From contig NZ_CP109796.1 of assembly GCF_038725785.1 (NCBI RefSeq), forward strand, positions 4,340,001 through 4,404,000: 64,000 nt of DNA. The letters are read 5' to 3'. The translations under genes were made by a program, and so were the position numbers. Origin of the DNA: Termitidicoccus mucosus. Lineage in GTDB: Bacteria > Verrucomicrobiota > Verrucomicrobiia > Opitutales > Opitutaceae. The stretch's first letter is position 1. Each line of letters opens with the position of its first letter. The notes under the pieces are model-generated. The model was not told where the DNA came from and ran no database searches. It saw only the letters and a list, made by a program, of their open reading frames with translations. This document shows positions 8,691-16,833 of this stretch, piece by piece.

Positions 8691-8828
8691 GCGGTCTTTC
8701 GTGATTGTATTCAGATATAAAATACGGGCTCGCATCCGTCCGGCGTGATTGCCCGCGCGCGGTTGCCCGGATAAAAACGCGACGAAGGCGGACGCCGTCG
8801 CGCCGTGCGGGACACCGCCGGATGCCGG

Positions 8829-9176
8829 TCAAAGCCAGCAGTGGTCAAGGGCGTCGCTGTTGCCGAAAAGCCGCCATGCGAGGTCATGCACCAGCGAGTG
8901 GCCGCAATCGAAGCCACAACCCTCCACGCGGATGGCCTCGCGTCGCGAATCGTATCGGGTGGCCAGCGCCTTGGCCGCGCTCCAGGTGATGCGCAGCGGC
9001 TTGTTTTCGCGCACGGTGTAAAGGTCAATCCATCGGCACGTGCCGCTCCTGCTGGTGTGGCGGAGGAAGACGTAAACGGTGTCGCCAACCTTGAGGTAAC
9101 TTTTGCGGAGTCTTTCGATGGCCAGGGTGCTTTCGGTTCTGGCGAGGTCGCGTTTGATTCGAGCCTTTTGATTCAT
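8829..9176 (-). CDS. Conserved small phage/plasmid-type protein
   Basis: A 115-residue basic protein. The pattern VYVFLRHTSRSGTCRWIDLY, then an AAKAL helix, then a GCGFDCGHSLVHDLA segment matches a small protein family seen in phages and plasmids (general form: LRHVSRSG..R.IDLY ... G.GMDMG..LVY.L). I know no experimentally established function for it. The start is ATG 9176 (MNQKARIKRD). It is the first gene next to the oriT-like gap on this side and is preceded by copy 3 of the structured leader, so it would be the first of these genes to enter a recipient if transfer runs leftward. Confidence 0.72.
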   Translation of the reverse strand: MNQKARIKRDLARTESTLAIERLRKSYLKVGDTVYVFLRHTSRSGTCRWIDLYTVRENKPLRITWSAAKALATRYDSRREAIRVEGCGFDCGHSLVHDLAWRLFGNSDALDHCWL

Positions 9177-9192
9177 GTTCGGAAATGAAATC

Positions 9193-9415
9193 AGGCGCAG
9201 TCCGTTCCCGGCGTCGTTGCCGGGTCATCCCGGTCACTGCCTGATTCCGCCGCTCCCAAGGCACACCCAGTCAAAGGACGCCGGAGCAGGTGCGGAGGCG
9301 TCCGGTGTGGAGCACGGCGAGCCTGGTCGAGCCGTGACGACATTGACGGGTGTGGCACACTGAGCGGACAGCAGGCAGGGCAGATCTATTCAGTGCCCGG
9401 TGGCGTGCCGCGCGG
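9193..9415 (-). repeat. Structured leader repeat, copy 3
   Basis: The outer arms are CACACCC-A-GTCAA (9262-9274) and TTGACGGGTGTG (9343-9354). Inner hairpin one is GGACGCC/GGCGTCC (9276-9282 with 9297-9303). Inner hairpin two is CACGGC/GCCGTG (9313-9318 with 9331-9336), which differs from copy 2 by a compensatory G-C to A-T pair. A CCCGGC/GCCGGG hairpin lies between this core and the start codon at 9176. Confidence 0.85.
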
Positions 9416-9922
9416 CCATTGTCCGCATTTCCGGCGAAGCAAAATGCGGAGTGTTTTCCCGCGCCAGGGGAGCATGGACGGCGGCGGGCGGAGGCGCGCA
9501 AAAAAAGAGGGCACCGCTTCACCGGCGGCGCGCGAACACCAGCGTCCCGCCGCCGACCGCCGACGTTCTGGCTCCCCGTCCGTGCGCCGGTGCGTCCCCG
9601 CCCCTCACGAGGTCGCGCCGCGTCACAAGGCACGCAGGGGCGCGGCGCGATTTCGTGAAGGTCGGGCGGTGCGGACAGGCGTCATGCGGTCGCGCCCGTG
9701 CGCCGCGCGCACGTCGCCGAAAATCCGGGTATTTGGAATGTGGATACCGCCCCTATTTCTTTTCGTGCGCCTCCGGTAGGCTGCGGTCATGCAAGGCCCG
9801 AAAAAATCATTGCCGACTGAGGCAAGGGGAGAGGCGTGGTGCTCACAAAGAACGCAGGTGCGTTCCGGGTGGGCGCGGCCTGTCCGCATTTTTCGCGCGC
9901 GCGTCGCGAGGGAGGAGCTGCC
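9416..9922. other. Candidate origin of transfer (oriT) and relaxase-operon upstream region
   Basis: About 500 bases without a credible gene, between divergent leading-region and relaxase genes. It holds three strong hairpins. TCCGCATTT/AAATGCGGA (9422-9430 with 9442-9450) has an 11-base loop. CACGA-gg-TCGCGCCGCG (9606-9622) pairs with CGCGGCGCGA-tt-TCGTG (9641-9657). CGTGCGC/GCGCACG (9697-9703 with 9707-9713) is nearly a continuous palindrome. Position next to the relaxase and clustered hairpins are typical of oriT; the nic site itself cannot be named from sequence alone. Confidence 0.55.
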
Positions 9923-12745
9923 ATGCTGACGGCCAAGCCGCAATTAAATCTCGCCAATGTGGAGGGGTATTTTCGCGAGCACTTGGCGACGGGCGACTAC
10001 TACATGGACGGCCATGTGGTGCGCGGCGAGTGGCGCGGGGTCGCCGCGTCCATGCTCGGGCTCGACGGCATCGTGGACGAAAAAAGTTTTTTGGCGATGT
10101 GCGAGGGTCAGCATCCGGAAACCGGACAATGCCTGACCATGCGGCGCAACACGACGCGTCGGGAAGGCGAACACACGGTGTCGAACCGGCGCGTCTTTTA
10201 TGACTTCACCGTATCGCCACCGAAGTCGGTCTCGGTGGTCGCGCTCTGGCAGGATGCCCGGATTGTCGAACTGCACGACAAGGCTGTCCGTGTGATGGTC
10301 GATGAACTGGAAAAATTCGCCGAAACGCGGGTGCGCAAGGACGGCGAAAATGGCGAGCGCGTGACCGGCGGCATCGCCGCCGCGTTGTTCCGGCACGACA
10401 CCAGTCGCGAACTCGATCCGCATTTGCACACGCACTGCGTGGTGTTCAACGCGACCTACGACTGGACGGAGGAAAAGTGGAAGGCGCTGCACGCGACGGG
10501 CATGTATCGCGCCCAAAAGTTCGCCGAGAATCTTTACTACCATGAGTTGGCGAAGGGGCTCCGCAATCTTGGTTACGAGATCGTCAACACGCCGACCGGA
10601 TTTGAGATTCAGGGGGTGCCGGAGAGCGTGGTTGCCCGCTTTTCCAAACGCCATCACCAGATTGATGCGGAGACGAAAAAACGCATCGCGGAGGAGGGAT
10701 TGCTTGGCAACGAAAAGGCGCTGCGCGCGCAGGTCGCGCAGGACAAGCGGCGGCGCAAAATAAGAAGCCTGTGCGCGGAAAAACTGCATCCGCGCTGGGC
10801 CTCGGAAATGCCCGCCTCCGAACATGAGGCGCTGGCAAAACTGGAGCCGGCGCGCCTGCCGCCGCCGCCGCCGTCGGTGGTAGAAAAATGCGGGCTGCCC
10901 GGGTTTGTCGCGTGGGCGGATGCGCACCTGTTTGAGCGCCGCTCGGTGGTCGGCGACTACGAGCTGATGTCGGCGGCGCTGGCCCGCGGACGCGGCCAGA
11001 ATTTTTCCCTGGAGGACTTGGAAAACGAGATGGCGAAGCGCGATTACATCCTCGATGCGAAGTCGCGAAAATTGACCAACCGCGAGGCGCTGTCCTGCGA
11101 ACTGGCCATCGTGCTCGCCGCGCAGGACGGGGTGCGGAGTCGCGACGCGTTCAATCCGGCGCATCAACCGTCACCGTCGCTGTCGGCGGAGCAGCGCACG
11201 GCGGTGTCGCGCATTTTGCGCAGCCGCGATTTTATCACGGTGTTTCAGGGAGCGGCGGGCACGGGGAAATCTTTCGCGCTGAGGGATGTCGTGCGAGGAT
11301 TGGAAGCGGCGGGGCATCCGGTGGTCGTGCTCGCGCCGCAACACCAGCAGGCGGCGGACTTGCGTCGCGACGGCATGGCCTCGGCGGACACTTTGGCGAA
11401 GCTGCTGGCGGGAGAGGCGGGAGGGCGGCTGCCGCGAGGCGCGGTCGTGATTGTCGATGAGGCCGGGCAGATCGGCGGACGCGACATGCGCGCGCTGATC
11501 GAGCGGGTGCGGGCCTGCGGCGGGAGGCTGATCTTGTCGGGCGACACGCGGCAGCAGGGCGCGGTCGCGGCCTCGGACGCGCTGCGCTCCATCGAGGAGC
11601 ACACGCGTTTGCAGACGGTGCGTCTGGGCGCGATTCGCCGCCAAGACCCGGAGGCGGTGGCATCGCGGGAAGAAAAGGCGTTTGTGCGAAAATACCGCTC
11701 GGCGATGAAAGCGGCGGCGGAGGGCCGGCTGGCGGTTTCATTCGACAAGCTGGATGCGATGGGATGCATTCGTGAATTGGATGCCGGCGAGCGCATGACG
11801 GAACTGGCGCGCGAATATTGCGAGGCGCTGGGTCGCAAGGAAAAAGTGCTCGCCGTCGCGCAGACTTGGGACGATGTGCACGCGGCCAATGACGCCATCC
11901 GTACGCGTCTGCGCGAGACCGGCAGGCTGGACGCGGGCAGGCCGGTGGCGTCTTGGCAGGCGGCGGACTTGAGTGAGGCGCAAAAGCGTGATGCGCGCTT
12001 CTACACGCTGGATGCGGGTGTCTTCTTTGTTCGCGGCTACGGACGTTTCAAGCGGGGCGATTGGTGCGAGGTCGCCGGTGCCGGTGAGCACGGCGTGACG
12101 CTGCGCAAGGACGGGCGCGCCACGACCGTGAGCTACAAATGCGCGGACCGCTTTGTCGTCACCAGGACGAATGAATTGGAACTGGCGCGCGGCGACCGCT
12201 TGCAGATGAAGTTCAACGGAAAATCCGCCGAGGGGGCGGCGATTCGCAACGGCGAACTGGTCACGGTGCGGCGCGTGATGAAGGACGGGCGCATCCGGGT
12301 GCGTGATGATGCGGGCGTCACCAAAACGCTCGCTGCGTCGCAGCGGATGCTTGTGCGCGGCTACGCGGTCACCTCTTACGCCTCGCAAGGCAAGACGGTT
12401 GACACCGTGCTCGTCGCCCATGACGGCGAACAAGCGCCGATGAACCGCAACCAGTGGTATGTGGGCATCTCGCGGGCGCGGCAAAAGGTCGTCGTGTTCA
12501 CCAGCGACAAGGAAGCGCTGAAGCTGAACGTCGAGCGCGAGTCCGACCGCGAACTGGCGCTGTCCGTCAAACCCGACGAAGCGACGGTCGAGGCCGTCCG
12601 CGAAGAGTTGCTTTTGGAGGCGTTTCAGCACCAGTTGTCGTTGCAAGCGCATGAACGCCTGCGCGAGTCCGTCCGCCAGTGGGTGCCGCCTCCGCAACAA
12701 CAACCGCAACAGGACCAATCCATAAATAGAGGCATACGACTATGA
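9923..12745 (+). CDS. TrwC/TraI-type conjugative relaxase with RecD-like helicase
   Basis: Nicks oriT, stays covalently bound to the 5' end and unwinds the strand for transfer. The start is ATG 9923 (MLTAKPQLNL), because GGAGGAG sits six bases upstream; a start at 9836 is unsupported. N-terminal relaxase domain: tyrosines Y16 and Y26/Y27 (ATGDYYMDG) match the paired catalytic tyrosines of TrwC, and the HUH metal site is HLHTH at 167-171. The C-terminal half is a superfamily 1 helicase: Walker A GAAGTGKS (443-450), Walker B VIVDEAGQI, motif III LSGDTRQQGAV, motif V YASQGKTVDTVLV and motif VI YVGISRARQKVVV. The length of 940 residues is normal. The stop overlaps the next start (ATGA), so the two genes form an operon. 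It appears intact. Confidence 0.95.
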   Translation: MLTAKPQLNLANVEGYFREHLATGDYYMDGHVVRGEWRGVAASMLGLDGIVDEKSFLAMCEGQHPETGQCLTMRRNTTRREGEHTVSNRRVFYDFTVSPPKSVSVVALWQDARIVELHDKAVRVMVDELEKFAETRVRKDGENGERVTGGIAAALFRHDTSRELDPHLHTHCVVFNATYDWTEEKWKALHATGMYRAQKFAENLYYHELAKGLRNLGYEIVNTPTGFEIQGVPESVVARFSKRHHQIDAETKKRIAEEGLLGNEKALRAQVAQDKRRRKIRSLCAEKLHPRWASEMPASEHEALAKLEPARLPPPPPSVVEKCGLPGFVAWADAHLFERRSVVGDYELMSAALARGRGQNFSLEDLENEMAKRDYILDAKSRKLTNREALSCELAIVLAAQDGVRSRDAFNPAHQPSPSLSAEQRTAVSRILRSRDFITVFQGAAGTGKSFALRDVVRGLEAAGHPVVVLAPQHQQAADLRRDGMASADTLAKLLAGEAGGRLPRGAVVIVDEAGQIGGRDMRALIERVRACGGRLILSGDTRQQGAVAASDALRSIEEHTRLQTVRLGAIRRQDPEAVASREEKAFVRKYRSAMKAAAEGRLAVSFDKLDAMGCIRELDAGERMTELAREYCEALGRKEKVLAVAQTWDDVHAANDAIRTRLRETGRLDAGRPVASWQAADLSEAQKRDARFYTLDAGVFFVRGYGRFKRGDWCEVAGAGEHGVTLRKDGRATTVSYKCADRFVVTRTNELELARGDRLQMKFNGKSAEGAAIRNGELVTVRRVMKDGRIRVRDDAGVTKTLAASQRMLVRGYAVTSYASQGKTVDTVLVAHDGEQAPMNRNQWYVGISRARQKVVVFTSDKEALKLNVERESDRELALSVKPDEATVEAVREELLLEAFQHQLSLQAHERLRESVRQWVPPPQQQPQQDQSINRGIRL

Positions 12746-13176
12746 GCAGACTCCGGGAAGAAATCGAACGCCGCCGCGCGGCGAGAAACGCACAAGCCGA
12801 TGGCGGCGGCATCGCGGATGCCACCGCCCCGGCGCGGGCCGGTGAAACCGGCGCGGTCGCTGCGCCGTCCAACGCGCCCTCGTGCCTGCGAATCACCAAA
12901 ACGAACGGGCAATGCTGGCTGCTGCCATGGGCTTGTTTCCACGGCGCAAGCCATGACCCGGATGTCTCTTCCGCCGATGGCAACGCCGGGCGGTGCGAAC
13001 GCCTGCGTTTGGTTTTTTTGCGCCATGAAGTCATCCTGCACGGGCGCGGACTTGCCGGCCTTGTCGATGCCATCGAGGCGGCGCGGTTGCGCAAACTCGA
13101 TGAGGTCGCGGAAAAGTTCCGCGCCGCCACCGGGGACGGCCCTGTGATTGTGAAGATTGAAGTAAAGGTGGGGTGA
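12742..13176 (+). CDS. Small protein of the mobilisation operon, unknown function
   Basis: A 144-residue protein whose ATG overlaps the relaxase stop codon. A charged N-terminal helix (MSRLREEIERRRAARNAQ) precedes a low-complexity Ala/Pro linker. A compact C-terminal domain then shows WLLPWACFHGASH, LRLVFLRHEVILHGRGLAGLVDAIEAARL, a pattern suggesting beta strands then an amphipathic helix. I recognise no named family. Position between relaxase and coupling protein suggests an accessory role in DNA processing, but nothing in the sequence proves it. Confidence 0.68.
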   Translation: MSRLREEIERRRAARNAQADGGGIADATAPARAGETGAVAAPSNAPSCLRITKTNGQCWLLPWACFHGASHDPDVSSADGNAGRCERLRLVFLRHEVILHGRGLAGLVDAIEAARLRKLDEVAEKFRAATGDGPVIVKIEVKVG

Positions 13177-13239
13177 TTTTGGTCTTTTTGTCCTCAAAAA
13201 TGGTCGGAATGTCCAAGACAAGCGGAGGCGTTTTCAGGC

Positions 13240-14775
13240 ATGGTGGCGGGGCTGCGCGCAATGAATGCGCGCGGCGGTGTATTGATGACCATGTTGTTTC
13301 ATCTCTTTCTTGCCATCGTGAGTCTCGGTTGCGCGTTTTTCGCACGTCGGGTCGGCATGTCGCCGGGTGCGGTGCTGGCGATGTCGGCGGTGTTCGGCGT
13401 GTTTGCCGTCTGGCAGGTGGCGTGCGGCGTGATGGCGGCGCGTGGGCATTCGCGCGCGAAGCCGGTTCTGACACTGGGCGGGTTTTCGTGGTCGTTGAAT
13501 GACTTTTGCCGGGGCTGGCTGGTGACAGGCGAAACGGGTTCGGGAAAAACGCTCTCGGCCATCAATGCCATGCTCTGGCAGGTCTCGAAAAATTGCCCGC
13601 GCTGGGGCGGCATCTGCATCGACGACAAGGGGCTTTATTGGGAGACGCTTTCAGAGATGTTCAGGCACCTCGGGCGCGAACAGGATTTGATTTTGCTGCA
13701 AGTGCGCCCGGACGGCGCGCCTGCGGATTGGGAACCGCCGCACACGTTTAATTACCTTGAGGACCCGCGCCTGCCTTTTTCAGCGAAGGCGAAGGATGTC
13801 TGCGATGTCGCCGCCTCGCTCGGGCAGGACAGCGACCAGGCGTTTTTCAAGACGCAGGCGGAGATTCAGATGGACTTTGCGTTTCAGGCGCTGGCCTGCG
13901 CCGGGTTGCCCGTCACGCTCAACGACGCCTATGAAATGCTCTCATCGGACGCATGGACGAAGGAAGTCATCGGGATGCTGGATGAAAAAAACACGACGGA
14001 ATCGCGCGAATTGATGGAGCATTACGAGACGCAGATCGCCAGTCAGCCAAAGGAGCAACTGGGCGGCGTGCGCGGCACGCTCGCCAATCGGTTGAAGCAT
14101 TTTACGCATCCCGACATCGCGAAGGTGTTTTGTCCCGAGAAATCGTCGCTTTCGTTTGCGGAGATCGACCGGGGCAAGGTGATTTGCGTTTCCATCCCGC
14201 AACGCTTCAAGACGGAGCGGCGATATATTCACACGCTGCTCAAGCTCGTGTTCTATTCGCATGTGCTGCTGCGCTTCGACCGGACCTCGAAGGAGTGGGC
14301 GAATGACAATTTGCTGATATTGTGGGCCGACGAGGCGCAAAAGATCGTGACGGCGAACCATGACGGCACGAGTGATTACAACGTCGTGGACGTGATGCGC
14401 GAGGCCAGGGCGACGGTCGTCGCGGCGACGCAAAGTTACACGTCGCTCATCCCGCCGATTGGCGACGAGCAAAAGGCGAAGGTTTTTATCGCGAACATGG
14501 CGAACCGCATCATGTTCAAGGCCGCCGACGAGGAATCCGCGAAAATCGCGGCGGATACGCTGGGGAAGAAAAAGTATAGGAAACGCACCCATGGGTATTC
14601 CGCCGGCAAGCGGACGATGTCGTATTCCGAGGAGGAAAAGTATTATATAGAGCCGCATGAGTTCCGGCGGCTGCGGAAGTTTCAGGCGGTCGTGCAGCAT
14701 TGCGAGGCCGGGTTCAGGCGCATGGTGCTGCCGCCGCGCGACGCGGATGGGCGCGTGTGCGGGTGGTTCCGTTAA
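13240..14775 (+). CDS. Type IV coupling protein (VirD4/TraD family)
   Basis: Inner-membrane ATPase that links the relaxosome to the secretion channel. The start is ATG 13240 with AGCGGAGG about ten bases upstream. Two transmembrane segments occupy roughly residues 13-33 (LFHLFLAIVSLGCAFF) and 43-68 (AVLAMSAVFGVFAVWQV). Walker A is GETGSGKT (97-104), and Walker B is LLILWADEAQ with D364/E365. A later DVMREARATVVAATQSYTSL matches the conserved helicase-like motif of these ATPases. At 511 residues it is somewhat short, with a short C-terminal tail. It lies between relaxase and Clp-like genes on the same strand. It appears intact. Confidence 0.9.
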   Translation: MVAGLRAMNARGGVLMTMLFHLFLAIVSLGCAFFARRVGMSPGAVLAMSAVFGVFAVWQVACGVMAARGHSRAKPVLTLGGFSWSLNDFCRGWLVTGETGSGKTLSAINAMLWQVSKNCPRWGGICIDDKGLYWETLSEMFRHLGREQDLILLQVRPDGAPADWEPPHTFNYLEDPRLPFSAKAKDVCDVAASLGQDSDQAFFKTQAEIQMDFAFQALACAGLPVTLNDAYEMLSSDAWTKEVIGMLDEKNTTESRELMEHYETQIASQPKEQLGGVRGTLANRLKHFTHPDIAKVFCPEKSSLSFAEIDRGKVICVSIPQRFKTERRYIHTLLKLVFYSHVLLRFDRTSKEWANDNLLILWADEAQKIVTANHDGTSDYNVVDVMREARATVVAATQSYTSLIPPIGDEQKAKVFIANMANRIMFKAADEESAKIAADTLGKKKYRKRTHGYSAGKRTMSYSEEEKYYIEPHEFRRLRKFQAVVQHCEAGFRRMVLPPRDADGRVCGWFR

Positions 14776-14787
14776 TCTCATTTTTTC

Positions 14788-15687
14788 ATGACGGAATTTC
14801 GACCCAGTAAAAACATTGGCGACGACTCGTTTCGCCAGCGTCGCGAACAACTTCGCGACCTCGGCGCGCATCTGCGCGGGTACATCAAGGGGCAGGCGCA
14901 TGTCATCGGGTGCGTGGAATCGGTGCTGCGGCGCGGCGAACTCGGCCTCTCCCATCCGGGACGGCCAAAAGGCTCGTTTCTTTTTGTCGGCCCGACTGGG
15001 ACGGGCAAGACGGAGCTAACGAATGCGTTCACGGGGTATTTGTTCGGCGGTGCGAAGCCGTTGCGCTTTGACATGTCGGAATACCAAACCCAATCTTCGA
15101 TTGAAAAACTAATTGGCGAGAAGGTCGGCGATATTGGCTTGCTCGGGCGCGCGCTGGCAAAGGCGGATGCCGCGCAGGGCGGCGGTGGCGGGACGCTTTT
15201 GTTTGATGAAATCGAAAAGGCGCATCCGCTGGTATTGGATTTGTTTTTGCAGATATTGGATGACGCGAGCATCACGCTGGCGAGTGGCGAGCGGAAGAAC
15301 CTTTCCGGTTTTTATATCGTGTGCACGTCGAACATCGGCGCGGCGGAGGCCATGCGGATGCAGTCCGCGCCATTCGCGAGCATCGAGCGCACGGTATTGG
15401 CGCGGGTGAATCAAACACTGCGTCCCGAACTGGTGGGGCGCATGACGGAAAAGGTGGTGTTTGCACGGTTGCCTTATGCGGTGCAGCGGGAGATTTGCGA
15501 AGCCATGATCGCGGGCGAATTGGCGCGGCTGCAAAAGCTGTGGCATGAGATCACGGTTACTCCCGATGACGTGGAGACGATTTTGCGGGCTGGTTTTCAC
15601 AGGACGCTCGGCGCGCGCCCCATGCGCGGGGCCGTCGAGCGGTTCTTGCAGGACAAAATCACAGCGAAGCTGCTTGATGCCGGATAG
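14788..15687 (+). CDS. Single-domain Clp-type AAA+ ATPase
   Basis: A 299-residue AAA+ protein resembling the second ATPase domain (D2) plus C-terminal subdomain of ClpA/ClpB. Walker A is GPTGTGKT (68-75), Walker B LLFDEIEKAHP (D140/E141), sensor 1 YIVCTSNIG, and sensor 2 GARPMRGAVERFLQDKI, the hallmark of Clp D2. It has no N-domain and no first ATPase domain. The substrate-gripping pore loop of ClpA (GAPPGYVG) is replaced by GEKVGDIG, so the aromatic residue is missing. It follows the coupling protein by 12 bases and is probably in the same operon, suggesting a remodelling job in conjugation; this is inference. Intact. Confidence 0.85.
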   Translation: MTEFRPSKNIGDDSFRQRREQLRDLGAHLRGYIKGQAHVIGCVESVLRRGELGLSHPGRPKGSFLFVGPTGTGKTELTNAFTGYLFGGAKPLRFDMSEYQTQSSIEKLIGEKVGDIGLLGRALAKADAAQGGGGGTLLFDEIEKAHPLVLDLFLQILDDASITLASGERKNLSGFYIVCTSNIGAAEAMRMQSAPFASIERTVLARVNQTLRPELVGRMTEKVVFARLPYAVQREICEAMIAGELARLQKLWHEITVTPDDVETILRAGFHRTLGARPMRGAVERFLQDKITAKLLDAG

Positions 15688-15707
15688 GAAGAAAGGCAGG
15701 GGCCGTG

Positions 15708-16691
15708 TCACGGGCCAAAGGCTTGTTTGCGCAGGCCGCGCAGGGCGGTCAGTTCACCGCCCCAGTCGGTGAGCGCGGGCAGCGGGCGCGGCGCGCTGTG
15801 CGCGCGGCGGTGGAGTTTGCAGCGGTAGTGCGCGAGGTGTTGCGCGACGAAGGCTTTGCCGCCAAGCACCGCCCCGTCGGTGAAATAGCGTATCCGGCAT
15901 CTCAATACGGTTGCCAGCGACAGGCGGGTTTTGCTCTTGAGGGCCTGCTCGAATTGCTCCGGAGGGAATGGCGGCGGCGTGCTCATTGGGTGCGGAGCCT
16001 TTGCCAAAAAGCGACTCGCGATAGGCGGCTTGGACGGCGGGCCAGTGTTTGCCCTCGCCGATGATGTGCGTGAGTCCGGCGCGGGCGGGCTTGTTGTCGG
16101 CGACCGCCTCGGCGTAGCCGCAGAAACGGTAGTCTTTCGGGTCGGCGGCGAGGCCGGTGCGCACGCAATTCAGGTCGATGTAGGCGGCCATCGTTTCGAG
16201 CACGCGGCCTTTGGGTTCGAGCAGGACGGACTTGAAGCGTTCCGACCAGAGCGTGCCATAACGGCGGTGAACCAGACGGAGAAACGTTGTTTTACCAGCT
16301 TCATGAACTGCGAGATGTCGCCCATGAGCGCGTGCTGGCGTTTGCGCCACGTATCGGCCTCGGGGCCTCCGGTTTTGAGTTGGGCCTCGATCACGTCAAA
16401 CCTAGCCGCTTGATAGAGGATGGGTTTCGGATACATCACGCGATAGCGGCGGAGCAATTCGGCGTCGGAGATTTGCGAGTCGGGCGGTACGCGGACAAGC
16501 ACGTGGAAGTGGTTGGAGAGGATGGCGTAGGTGAGGATTTGCAGGCCGCAGTAGTCAGCGGCCTGCCAGAGTTGACGGCGGAGGATTTCCTGCACGGGGT
16601 CGTCCAGCAACCGCTCGCCGTTCACCGTCCGGGCCAAGCAATGGTAAACAGCCTCGCCTTCGACGGGTGAGACCTTTCCGCTTCCCGGCAC
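15708..16691 (-). pseudogene. REP-associated tyrosine transposase (Y1_Tnp), frameshifted
   Basis: HUH-type single-strand transposase of the TnpA-REP group. The N-terminal frame starts at GTG 16691 (VPGSGKVSPVEG, then YHCLARTVNGERLLDD) and holds the HUH site NHFHVLVRVP. Near 16270 the frame is lost after QRFSVWF and resumes one frame over as RRYGTLWSERFKSVLLEPKGR, consistent with one missing base. Near 15985 the frame changes again and returns to the original frame as PPEQFEQALKSKTRL ... LRCRIRYFTDGAVLGGKAFV ... LRGLRKQAFG, the usual C-terminus of this family. With two breaks it is probably inactive unless the breaks are sequencing errors. It separates the mobilisation operon from the cargo genes. 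Confidence 0.85.
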
Positions 16692-16833
16692 CAGATCATG
16701 CTCCTGTCATCTTATGAATGACCTTTGCGCTGGTTATCGCCACCGGCCTGAGCCGCCAGCAGTTCAATCGGCAAGTGTTGATATCAATAATTTTCGTAAT
16801 TTTTTTATTTTCGCTTGCATCGTCCATCCGTTT

